Part shown: in pieces, positions 1 to 10,392 of the stretch
Numbering within the stretch: position 1 is the stretch's first letter
Layout: every line of letters begins with the position of its first letter
Source: Irineochytrium annulatum
Lineage: Eukaryota > Chytridiomycota > Chytridiomycetes > Chytridiales > Chytridiaceae
Length of the DNA stretch: 22,923 nt
Direction: 5' to 3'
NCBI GenBank assembly: GCA_027600665.1
Contig: JADGJL010000382.1
Location: 383 to 23,305 of the forward strand
Position numbers and translations under genes: made by a program
Notes under the pieces: model-generated
The model's input: the letters and a program-made list of their open reading frames with translations, nothing else
Databases searched by the model: none
Told to the model about the DNA's origin: nothing

Positions 1-1423
1 GACAAAGGGAGTGATGGTAGATTGGTTGAAGTAAGAATTTATATCCATGACCTTATATTAATAGAGCGATAAACAAATACAAGTGATGACGTTGATTCCT
101 TGATGACGATCGCAAGGGCTTCCGCGCTTCTGCCTTCGATGACGATATGGCATATGGGATGCCTGGCTAGGCTTTCGTTGCCGTTGTATGGGGACGGGCT
201 TGCTTTCTTTCAGCCACGCGCGGGCTGCTTACTTGACGCGCAAGGCCACGCGGGCGGGCTGTTTGTCCATTGCTCAACCCCATCACATCGCCGTCGCGCT
301 GGGCCGCAATTGTCCACGAGCCCACTCAGAAGCCCACGTCACTCTGGCGCCCACCGCCCGGCGCGCCGACAACGGTGTTCCTAGCGTTTCTCACTGGATC
401 AACAATCGAGCTCCGCTGACGGCTAAGATGAGATCTTGTAAGCCGTTCAAAGGTCCCTTGCAGGCGTGGGCATGCGTGTGGTCGGGGTATGGCGGCCATC
501 AATGCGTGCACCTCGCTGGCCTAACAAAACGAACTCCGTCCGGGACGATGAGGCTTTTACATGCTTAAAGCATGCGGTTGCCAGCCCTGCATTGTGTTAT
601 GGCATGAGTTGATCCGATGTTCGGCGGCCGGACGTTGTGGAGGTCCGATGTTGTACCTAAAGTGGAACGTGGGAGGCTCAGAACAAGGGGCGGGGCAGGA
701 TGGGGATAGGAAGCAGGAGGAGGACCCCCGGTGGGCTCTACCACTGCGGCCGTTGCGCCAAGGGACCGCCGACAGCATAACCACACGGTGGACTGCGATT
801 CTGCCACGGTTGTTTCTTTCCCGCCATGGACGGACGACTCACAACATCACCCCACCACCTTTCTTCCTCTGTTAACTCTGCCTCACCCCGTTGGGAGTGC
901 TATTGGTAATCAGTCGTCCGATGGTGTTTGTGAGGGACGCGAACTCAGGGACGGAGGAAAGCATGTATGCGGAACAGGGTTACAGAGTGCGGACCAGGAC
1001 GTGGACGGAGGGCTGCGAAGGAGCGGGCGCTGGCAGGCCAAGGGCCAGCCGGCCACGGTCATCCATTCGGGGATCACCGAGCGATAAACTGCTACTTCGC
1101 TATCTCCTTTGTCACTAATGATCCCGGCTCCTGCGTATGTTATTCTCTTAGATATTACTTGCAATCAGCCAGAATGTTTTGCAACCACAAAGAAAATGAC
1201 CAGCTAGCTTGAATTTTGGATGCACGAGGCCGACCACTCCCCTTCACACATGCCATTCATTGACCCAGCCTAATCCAAAACTATTGTGAATCTCAAGCAT
1301 TTCGACATACCGCACACAAGCATTCCCATTTTCAAAATTTCAAAGTGGTGGACGTGGCTTGAAACACCGAGTTGGCTTGTACACCGCGGTCAAATCTCAG
1401 CCAACATCATTTGAGCACATGGG
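1..1423. other. Left intergenic region, no gene supported
   Basis: About 1.4 kb with only short, mutually overlapping open frames on both strands. None has recognisable domains, believable composition or consistent splice signals. I saw no tRNA-like fold with a TTC-type T loop, no rRNA and no transposase motif. The left half is GC-rich with a few scattered GATGACG copies near 85, 102 and 137, too weak to call a repeat. From about 1200 the base composition becomes more AT-rich, and the last 200 bases before the ATG at 1424 most likely carry the core promoter and 5' UTR of the armadillo/SPRY gene. No TATA box or CCAAT box stands out there. Confidence 0.6.
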
Positions 1424-4400
1424 ATGGACGCCTTCTTCCTCGGCTTCGTCGGCGTCCTGATCCCCTTCTTTTATGTCTCGACTCGTACTCCCCCGCCCAC
1501 GACCGTCGCCGCAGTGAAGAAGGAACGCCGGCGCCGGCGCGATGGTCCGTGGCTCTATCGACGCGGTGGAGCGCGTTTCTAACTCCTGTGCAAACAGTCC
1601 TGTCCCTGAGTGCTCTGGCGGAATTAACAAAATCGCATAGCGTTCATCTGAAGGAGAGGTGGGCTGTTCCAAGGACCGCATTGCATTCCAACGCTTCACA
1701 GCGCGATACAGATCCTCCTGGAGCGCGCCATGTCAGGTAAGCCGCACATAATTTCTTTAAAATGATGCATGGCTGACAACTGGACGTTAGATAACTACTT
1801 TCCCGAGATCCTGCTGGCCTGTTGGGACGACGACGACCCGGACATAAAGCAGAAGGCTATCGCCACCATCCAGCAGCTGACTAAGACAGGTTGTTCTTCA
1901 CTTCTGGACTTGTGTTTACATAGGACATTGAGAAAAGACGAGAACCGCCCGCTCTTGTACCGGTGGGGCGTGCTCCAACTGCTCGTGCACATCATCTGCA
2001 CGAAGAACACCGAGTCGACGTATCGGCACGCCGTCGTGTCGCTTTACAGGCTCGTGTCAAATAAAGGTACGTCACGACGAGTCCGCCATGGGTGTACGTT
2101 GATGGATGCTAGATAAGAGGAAGCTGAAGATCGTTCGATATGGCGTATTGCGGCCGCTGATCACCTTCCTGTCGGACTCGCCGACTCATAGCAATGATCT
2201 GAAGTACTGGACGCTGCTGCTGGTTCATCAGCTGTCCCTGACAGGTGAAGAGCTTGCGGTTCTTCATCGTAATAATTCCATTTTAAAGAAACGTTGCACA
2301 AGTCGCTGGTCCGGCACGGGTTCATAGCTCTTCTGGCGAAGATGACGCGCTTGAGTTTTGGGAACACGAACATGCAGAAGCTCTGCCTGCATTCGCTTGT
2401 CCGCCTACTTTCGAATCTCGAGAGCACAGGTAAGGCCAAAGCTGTATCGAAACCGACTAACTAAACGTGTTTGTAGAGGCGTCTAAGCAGGTAATCGTGC
2501 ACCCGTCATTTCGGAATCTGATTGCGTCGAACGCGTAGCTCGCAAAATTGATCGAGCTCAACATGGTCTCCCTCATTGCGTCTTGCCTCAAGAACGACGA
2601 TATGGAGCTCGTCTCCTGGGCCGTCTTTCTCATGCAAGAGTACGTATCCCCATCACTCCACTTCTACTAACTTCCTCCCCCTTCAGATTCGTAATGAAAG
2701 ATTATGCCCGCACAGCGTTCAGCCAGGTCCGCGGCGTGCTCAAAGTTCTCTCTTCTCTGCTCGCGACGGAGGAGGGCATGGGGATCCCGAGGATCGTGTT
2801 GCGGACGTTGAAATGTTTGGGTATAAGAAACGATCAGTTTCAAATGGAGATGATTCGGAGCGGTATCGTAAAGCGGATCGTACCGTGCTTAAAGAACACG
2901 GACGAGGAGACGCAGTATTGGGCGCTTGTGAGTTTGTGTGTTCTGGCACGATGGGGCGTGGAGTCTTACTTTTTTTTAACAGTCGTTGCTGCATGATTTG
3001 TTAGGGAATGGCGGTATGGACTAGTCTCATGAACCACTTGTCTAACTTTGTATAGGGGAGTGTCATCAGCAGTTCTTGGACGAGAAGGGGCTGGAGATCT
3101 TGATTGAGATGACCAAGACCTCGAATTTGCACTTATCTTTGTACATATCCGACATCTATATATTTCTGTGCAGTGCAGGTACTATCGCGGTGTCGGCGAG
3201 TTGTTGTTTTATACGAGTTTTGACAGGCAAAAACCGGCAAGCAATCTTAAACTCTATGCTTCTCGACTCTGTCATTTCCTTCTGTACAAGCCTCGAGGCC
3301 GATCTCCAACATGCGGGCGCCTTGCTCTTTCTTAACATGTCAACCCTCTCCGGTACCGGCCTCTTTGCGTTGCTAAGACTAACAGTCGACACAACAGACG
3401 AAATCGTCAAGAAGCTCATCGACGCCGGCGGCATCACGGTCCTCTCGAAACTGGTTTTCGACGGTGCCCGGGACGATATTCAAGCCGTCTCGTGCAAGTG
3501 CCTCGTCACCATCTCGCGGAAAGAGTCCGCGCTCCGGAACTCTATCTACCAGACCACCATCCTGCCGCTATCGTCAAAAATATCTAGGTAACCCTTTGAA
3601 AGAATTTACGTCAATGACACGGATATGTCGTGCAGCATGGTCGAAACTCGCGACATCTCCAGCGCCCTCGTGGCGTCCCTCTATAGCTTTTACATCCTCC
3701 TCCAGCCCAACATATCACCATACGGCGTTGCGATGTATTCGCACGTTGGAAAAGATCCGCGCAGGCTAACGGGACACCTTGTGAACTTGCTGGCGATGTC
3801 GGCCGTGAGGAGGGATGAGTTTGATAACAGGCTGATTGGCGTGTTAGAGGCGGAGCAGATGGAGGATATTGCGGACCTTTGGGCGGCTGTGGATGGGGTT
3901 GAGACGACGCTAAAGGAGAGTTTGGTGTCGAGGGCCGCGGCGGCGATTGCACCGTTATATAGGAAAGGTTGTGGGTCACACATGGTTGGTGTTGGCTGAT
4001 CACCGTTTGTAGGGAGAGAAAGGTTTCAGCAGGCCAAGCTGCTGGAGATTTTACTTGCGTCCATCCTCGTGCGCGAGACCGAGAGCTGCTACCACATCAT
4101 CCTCCTCCTGGCTCTGATCTCCAAGCACGGCTTCTCCCGCTCCACGTTCCTCCGTTCGGGTGCTACCCTCTCATCCTTTAAAGTCTTTCTGCTTTCGATG
4201 GAGTCCTCCTTGCAGTTCTATTGCAGGAACTTCCTCGATTCCTTCACCGATTGCACGACGATGGATGACGATATAAATCGGCCAAACGAGTCGTTCCTGA
4301 TGCTGGATATTTTGTCCATGACGTCGTATTTGACCATATCTTCGAACCTGATGGAGGTCCGGAATGACTCGTGGACGTTCGAGAGCATCAGGGCGAATTG

Positions 4401-5763
4401 GGCTGTGACGGGAACGGGAAGGTTTGCGTTTGAGATAGAGCTGACTACGGCGGGAATCATTCAAGGTTAGGGCATGCTGGTGAAATATTACTAATGAAGC
4501 AGTCGGATGGGCAACTCTTTCGTGCAAGTTTGATCCGGAGGGCGGGGAAGGAATAGGAGGTAAGTAAACATCTATTTATGACCATATAATCTAATTGCAA
4601 AACTAGATGACGAAAACTCTTACGCATACGACGGGCATCGGCAACGCAAGTGGCACGGCACAAATATAACATCGGTACACCTTCCTGTTACGTTTGACGT
4701 ATTGCTAATGAGATTCTAAGAATGATTACGGTCAAGAATGGAAAGTTGGGGACGTTATAACGGCGCTGATCGATCTCGATGCGGGTCATATCTCATACTT
4801 GATCAACGGCGTCTCGCTCGGTGTCGCGTTTGAAGAGGTTGAGAAGAATCTGTACTGGTACCCAGGCGTCAGCCTGGCCGCAGGGCAGGGGTGTATTTTC
4901 TTCTTCGGCAACTCTATGGATCCGATGCGGTATGTCAATCGTTCTCACCGAATTGTGGACTTGCTGATGTTGGAAGGCATTTACCGGACGGATATCTTCC
5001 CATCACGTCGGTTTTCGCTGGCGCGAGCTCGCCGTCGCCGTTGCCGGTCGCTGAAGGAATAACCCCAACAATTGACGAACGCGAGGAGGATTTTCCACAC
5101 CACGAGGATTCGGCCACGACTACTACCAGCGAGGGTTCGATGCTGCGGTCTCAGATGGCGGCGGACGCTGACTGGTCGTTGGCTTTGGCCTTCGGGCAGT
5201 ATTTCGAGGTTCAAGTGGGAATTCCGCCAGAAGGGAGCAACCTGTATGGGCCCGTCGCGTCTTCACGATTGTTAAATCAGGATTTGCAGGGATTGGCAGA
5301 TAGGAATGTACAACCGCGACATGGAGTCGTTGATTCTGCTCCCCCTGACCGAGACCACTGCTTGCCTACTCAAGGTTGACCGCGAGGATCCGGAAGAGAG
5401 CATCTTGCTTCACACCCTCAACGTCGTTGCAAAGGTGACGGTCGAGACGGGTGAAGAGAGCGACGCACTCCAACTCGTCCAGAAGCTTTCGGACTTCTCC
5501 GTAAGGGACGGGGATTACTTGGGATGTGGCTTTCTCGCGTCAAAACGAGCTTTGCGCTTTACACGGAACGGGAAATTTATTTGCGGTAAGTTGTGAAGTT
5601 TTGTTTTCTTGAGAGACCATTATAAGGTAATGTTTCTATAGAGGTTGAAGTAGCTTCCGACGAATGGTTTCCGTACATACGCAACTTCAGGCGGTATCGT
5701 CTTAACTTCGGCCTTGTGCCGTTCAAAGGCACAACTTTCAGCTTTCTGGATAGGGATGATTAA
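1424..5763 (+). CDS. Armadillo-repeat and SPRY-domain protein with N-terminal membrane anchor (21 exons)
   Basis: Function unknown; the architecture suggests a membrane-tethered protein-interaction scaffold. The first 18 residues form a hydrophobic segment (MDAFFLGFVGVLIPFFYV) followed by a basic KKERRRRR stretch, as in a signal anchor. Residues from about 41 to 740 are leucine-rich helical repeats of armadillo/HEAT type, for example LSALAELTKS and AIATIQQLTKT. A SPRY domain follows at about 770-905 (GWATLSC, HISYLINGVSLGVAFEEV, YPGVSLAAGQG). A degenerate second SPRY-like module fills about 955-1131 (YFEVQVGI, ALRFTRNGKF, LNFGLVPFK). Exons: 1424-1544, 1598-1658, 1702-1736, 1791-2066, 2113-2244, 2289-2429, 2477-2490, 2539-2639, 2687-2927, 2983-3013, 3056-3178, 3227-3352, 3398-3587, 3636-3967, 4013-4465, 4503-4559, 4607-4674, 4721-4929, 4977-5243, 5290-5585, 5642-5763. 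They sum to 1132 codons including TAA. Uncertain points: a further 48-nt 3n intron at 1890-1937 is possible, and the 14-nt exon 2477-2490 depends on splicing out an in-frame TAG. Some 3n introns (3179-3226, 3353-3397) are also open if retained. Confidence 0.8.
2491..2538 (+). other. Ambiguous 48-nt intron ending in an in-frame TAG
   Basis: Within the armadillo region, reading straight through this stretch keeps frame but meets TAG at 2536-2538. The stretch starts GTAATC, ends GCGTAG and contains CTGAT about 18 nt before the end, so it qualifies as a short 3n intron. Splicing it leaves a 14-nt exon at 2477-2490. The alternative is an exon with a nonsense codon: the retained peptide (HPSFRNLIASNA, stop, LAKLIEL) itself resembles armadillo sequence. 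TAG is used as the terminal stop of the chitin synthase in this window, so codon reassignment is unlikely. Confidence 0.6.
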
Positions 5764-5949
5764 TTTGTCCACAGTCACTGCTGTGAGCAGTTAAGATTAC
5801 AGTTAGTTCAATATTACACGTAAAACGACATCGCCTTCGTCATCACATTTGCGACTATGTATAAGTACAGTATTATGCATCAACAAGAAAAAGAGGTACA
5901 TTACACAACAATGCCGAAGTTCAAATATAAGAAGAACTTTTTCACTTGC
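5764..5949. other. Convergent 3' intergenic spacer
   Basis: 186 bp between the stop codons of the armadillo/SPRY gene (+) and the channel gene (-). It must hold both 3' UTRs, so the transcripts probably abut or overlap. It is AT-rich with no canonical AATAAA on either strand that I could find. Confidence 0.6.
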
Positions 5950-8900
5950 TCAAGAAAACTTCGGTTCGGAGGCCGCAAGCAAAAAGCACGCGTCTCCCTT
6001 CCTCAGCCTCGTCTCCTGGCGCGGGTTCACGACGATATACGACACCTCGTGACCGTTGACCTCCTCCTTCCTGTAAAGCGCCAAACACAAGGCGTTGTAA
6101 TCCCTGATGAGCCTGACAACTAACAGACCCCACTTCTGTCCATAATATCTTCTAGACACCTTAACCTTAAAAAGCTGGCCGTTCTCCTGAATGCCAAGTC
6201 CCGGGTGCGGCGTCGAAACGGACGACGACGACGAGGTGGAGGACTGGCGATGGGGCGCCGCCGCACCCTTGGTGTTGAAGATCAATCGCTTGAGGATCAC
6301 GAGCAAGTGGGGGTTGTAATGGGTCTGCACTAGGAGTGTGTTCAGCATTGACTGGGAGAAGACGTGGCCGCTGGCGTAAGAGGGCATGATAGCATGCCCA
6401 TAGACGTCCATCGAGGTGTAGAATGTATCGGAAGAACCCATCAGCTTCATGTTCTGTATTAAAATAATACATGTTAATGAACTTGCTCGGGTTTTTATAA
6501 GAAATACGACCACTTACGGCGACGTGCACAAACTCTACAGTGATGAAGACGTCGCTCTTGGCAAGAGCTTCCAGGTTCAGCACCGCCAGGAGTGCGGGCG
6601 CGTCCGTCATCCTCTCGACGGCCGCGTCCTTGCTCATGCTCGCGTTCGCAAGAACAACGGCCTTCCCGCACCTGTCGACGCCGCACCGCTTCAAGTCTGC
6701 CCTGTCCAGCGCGGTCCCCTTGATGAACCAAACCATCCCGTACGCCAGCAGTCGCGCGCGCTCGGCCTCGTCCGGGTCCGCGGGTGAGAGGATGACGATG
6801 CCGCACTTAGGCTCGCGTAACCGAACGGGCGCGACGAGGTACGCCAGGTTGGACGGAAAGCGCTCCTGCCCCAGCGAGCAGATGATAAGGTGAGGGGTCG
6901 GCAAGTTTGTTGGCCCAAGCGGCGGTGTGGAGACGACGATGGTATGTGATGGCAGCTGCACCGGGGCGGGTTTTGGGGGAGAGGTTGCGAACTCAGCGGG
7001 CAACTTCGTCGTCGGAACCGGCTGGGGCGGTGGAGTCGCCAGTTGGGGAAGGCGGGAGCCGGCGGCGGTAGCGAGCATGTTGATGACGCCAGTGATGCCC
7101 CCCGAGATAACCGACGGTGTCAGCGGCGTAGGCGTAACGGGTTCGGAGACGAGGGCGTCATTCCCTTCACCGTCGACAGCAACTGGCGCAGGGGCGAGTG
7201 ACATTTCTGGTTGGTTATCCAACGACTCTGCCGACAAGCCCTTGCCCTTCGTGCCAAAGAATACAAGTTCGTTCCTGCCTTGCGGCTGGTCTTCATCTGT
7301 CACGTCCGTCATCGGCGAAGCGTGCCCTTCCGATAGCGCGCGGGTGTCTGCACCGAGATCAACCTTCAATCCGGCGCTCACTTTAGCCGCCGACCCGCCG
7401 CTTGCCTTGACCGTTGTCGGCGGAGTAACGGTGACACCGACAGCAGGCTGTTCAGTGTCGGCAGCCTCCTTCTGATCGGCTGTGCTCGTCGTTCCGGCCC
7501 GCTCCACATCCTGCGGTTCCGATGCGCCCGCTGCCTCCTCGGTAACCTCCTTCTCTTTCTCCTTTTCTTTCCGCTTCTTCGTCAGCCCAGCCATGACCGC
7601 CTTCGTGAACCTCGAAACGACACCCTTGCCTGCCTCCTCCTCCTCATCCTCCCCTACAAGGGTCTCAAACGTCCAACCCCGCTCCCACTCCATGTCACCC
7701 AGCGAGCCCTCCTCATACATCCACTCTCCATCCCTCACAAGAGTCTCGGCGGTGAAGGCGTCCCGAGCTATCATGTATGCCTCCTCCCCTCCTTTTAAAA
7801 CATAGTCGGCAGGGTTCACAAGAATGTCCTTGATGACTGTGTTGGTCTCGGCTGTCCCCGCGCCGTCCCCTTCCGTCTCCGCAGCAAGAGCAAACAGCAA
7901 CGCGCCGTGACGAAGGTAGATTCTCTCTGACAGCGATTTGAAGGTCAGTCCGCGGAAGCACCGACCGAGGACGACGGGGTATATCTCGTTAGTCAAGCCG
8001 CGGACGTATTCCTTCGCCCACATCCCTCCTTTTTTAACATCGTATTTGCTCTCGAACCTGCGGATCGATGCGTCTGGAATCGAAGTAACCAAGATATTGA
8101 TAAGGGTGGTGAAGCCCGGGGCGATGCAGTTCTGAGAGATGATGCCCATCTTGAACTCGTCGAGGCAGAAGACATGCTCAGCCAAATAATCGAAATGCAA
8201 CTTGTTTGGCGGGAGAATGACCTGCACAAGGAGGCGGGCATCGCGAGCGAACTTTTTAATAGAAACCGCTCGCATCACAGCTTCGGCGTCGACCTCATTC
8301 AGGTTTCGCTCCGTGTGGTTGGAGCTGAGAATGAAGACGGAGCGGCAGAGTTTCACCTTCGCCTTCTGGAGGTCATGAATGGACATGGTCGAGCCTTTAA
8401 TGTATAGGACACGATTCGCACTAAACAAGAAACGTTAGGCAAGCCGCACATGCTTGTATAACAATACTCACTAAAGGGGGTCGCCCAGCAAGGCCTTCAA
8501 ATCTTCGTTGGGCTCGGCTGGATACATCATTACTACACGGGTAGACATCGCGACTGTGCCATGATCCTCGCAAAAGAACTCTCGCAAGAAATCCCTGACA
8601 GCCGTGACCTCCAGGTCACCAACCACAACCACATGATCACCTTCGCTGTGCGGTTTGTACGAGTGGACGTATTTCGAGCGCGTCCTAATGAGCTATAATA
8701 GAGCGGGCTTAGGTTCAAGACACGAAAACGGCATTACCTCGATAAATTCCGTTAACGCCGGCGGAAGAAACACGATTCCAGCAATCATAACGAAGATGAT
8801 GACACAGCGTGATAGGTAGCCATCAGGGACAATACCAGTGCTTAACCCACTGCTGGAGGTGACAAAAATCCTAAGAGTGGTACGTGAGTGACAGAACTTA

Positions 8901-10062
8901 GCGGGGAACCAATGATCTACCGCACCAGTAGAACACATCCCAAAAGTCCTTTTTCTCCTTCGAATCCTGCCAACGAAGGATAATGTGCACGAACGCCGAG
9001 ACCGTCAACAGCAAGTTGAAGATGGAGAGGAAGATTGAAATACCCTTCCGTGTTGCCGCGGAGAAGTTGAACAAAAAGTTCCTGTTTGGTTTCACAATTT
9101 TAAGGACAACTAGGTAGAGGCGCCAGAAGCGAAACGGGTTCCTTGGTTCAGCTGTTAACACGATTCGTAAATCGAAAACCACAAACCAAAGTTGAAGCGC
9201 CTTGATCAAACCAACTTTCCTCTCGTCGCTAAAGACTTGCGTTATGTGGATGCCGTACTTGATCATGACTGGGACCGTTGCCAGCATGGTCATAATCGAC
9301 GTTGTAGAGCTAGCAAACTTCGGATCGAGGGACAGGTAGCATCGCGGCGTCCATTGAAGAAGGATCACAGCGGCTAGAACGCATCCCGCGAGCTGCTCGC
9401 GCTCCGGGATCTTGTCGTCGTCATACGGCGAGATGTAGATGTACAGGCTGCGATACAAGTGATCAGCTTCCTCCACTACGGAAACCGGCCACGTCACTAA
9501 GATCACCCACCCGCAAAACAACGTGTTAAGGATCACGTCGAAAACTTCCCACCATCGCCCCACTTGAGAGGTGTCCAGATAGAATGAGAGTTTCTCCCTA
9601 ATCATTAGGTCAGTATGCAGCCGCGCTAGAGGGTTGTCACCGAGGCTACCTGAACGTGGGGTCAGGCCCCGTCGCCGAGTGTGTCCTGAAGGCTGTCTCA
9701 TACACGTTATCCTCCAGATCCGCCTCCTCGTCGACGTTCTCTACACAGCCGTGGGAGGCACATGTGTCAGTTCAGAGTCGCAACGGCGCCAGGATCTCGG
9801 CCGGCTTACCATCGTTGCCAATAACGTTGCCCCTGCGGGTCGCCAAAGAGTTCTTGCGGAGCCAGCCGAACGTCCTCGAACGTTTCTTCCCCAAGGTGCG
9901 GGTAGACGATCGTCGAGGTTGGGGTCCCAGGGGAGGCCTCACGCCCGGGACGGACGATGATCCGGATGCGACCGGAAGAAGCGGCGCGGTTTCGTCGAGT
10001 TGATCACGACGGCCCGCTGACTCCTGGTGGGTCCCCGCCCTGGCGTCAGGCTGGGCCGGCAT
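5950..10062 (-). CDS. Slo/BK-type RCK-domain potassium channel homologue with noncanonical pore (7 exons)
   Basis: Homologue of large-conductance Ca2+-activated K+ channel alpha subunits, acting as a membrane tetramer with cytosolic RCK gating domains. Residues 1-114 are a low-complexity cytosolic N-terminus with no S0 helix. Then come S1 at about 134-154, S2 183-204, S3 212-230, an S4-like segment near 269-284 (FRFWRLYLVV), S5 about 300-322, the pore at 335-356 and S6 to 383. RCK1 spans about 403-638 (HVVVVGD, FCLDEFKMGIISQNCIAPGF). A disordered linker of about 320 residues with an acidic EDEEEE tract and a KEKEKEK stretch follows. RCK2 spans about 965-1250 (GTALDRADLKRCGV, LLVVRLIRDYNALCLALYR). 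Exons in coding order: 10062-9810, 9740-9650, 9597-8926, 8870-8738, 8692-8472, 8420-6518, 6453-5950; 1259 codons including TGA. The start is the first ATG after an in-frame TGA 15 nt upstream. Odd points: the filter motif TVGYGD is replaced by SGLSTG (346-351), no Asp-rich calcium bowl is visible, and the third S4 arginine of BK appears to be missing. Confidence 0.9.
8834..8851 (-). other. Selectivity-filter position of the channel, SGLSTG in place of TVGYGD
   Basis: In exon 4 the pore reads W-I-F-V-T-S-S-S-G-L-S-T-G-I-V-P-D-G-Y-L-S-R. K+ channels of this family have V-T-x-S-T-V-G-Y-G-D at the same spacing after the pore helix and before the outer S6. The residue count between the VT and the IVPDG is identical, so this is substitution and not an indel. 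None of the adjacent 55-nt intron's frames encodes a GYGD alternative. Confidence 0.8.
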
Positions 10063-10362
10063 CGAGATCGAGTATCAATCAACGGCTTGAAGGGCTTGTC
10101 TTCCAACTTTGCACGACCACCGAAGGGTACGGTACTGCATGTGCTCTACATTTACTGCGTCAACGAATAACCCCCCGGACCAGCGTGCCCAGAGCGCAAA
10201 AAGATAAGTGGACCACCGCAAGTAACAACCCAGAGCAAACCCTCGCTAGCACGGTAAACGGATACGGAAGATGGCTTTGAAATGCAAACAAACAACATCA
10301 AAGGTAGCAACAATCATTCTTCAACTTGGTCTGTGCAAATATCGCATCAATCTCGGGAGTTG
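10063..10362 (-). promoter_or_regulatory. Spacer between tandem minus-strand genes: channel promoter plus TMBIM 3' UTR
   Basis: Exactly 300 bp between the start codon of the channel gene and the stop of the Lifeguard-like gene, both on the minus strand. It must serve as the 3' UTR of the latter and the promoter and 5' UTR of the channel. No clear CCAAT, TATA or polyadenylation hexamer was recognised. No credible gene is present; the open frames here overlap the channel's first exon. Confidence 0.5.
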
Positions 10363-10392
10363 TTAAGAATCCTGAGCGTTGTTAAGAATCCT
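10359..10392. repeat. 15-bp direct repeat duplicating a 3' splice acceptor
   Basis: GTTGTTAAGAATCCT occurs at 10359-10373 and again at 10378-10392, with spacer GAGC (period 19). It lies at the last intron/exon junction of the Lifeguard-like gene. On the minus strand each copy presents an AG followed by GATTCTTAACAAC, so both can act as acceptors and give slightly different C-termini. Confidence 0.85.

Noticed and set aside
100..1212. Overlapping short open frames on both strands of the left region
   Set aside because: Mutually overlapping, Arg/Pro/Ser-rich shadows with no domain, splice or composition support.
1917..1937. Intron from 1890 ending at TTACATAG (about 34 nt)
   Set aside because: It would shift frame into a stop at once. 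Either no intron or the 48-nt 1890-1937 option keeps frame.
2536..2538. UAG codon reassignment
   Set aside because: TAG ends the chitin synthase in a normal position and other genes end in TAA or TGA. A stop-containing intron explains this single case better.
6927..7475. 182-aa plus-strand open frame
   Set aside because: Antisense shadow of the low-complexity linker of the channel gene.
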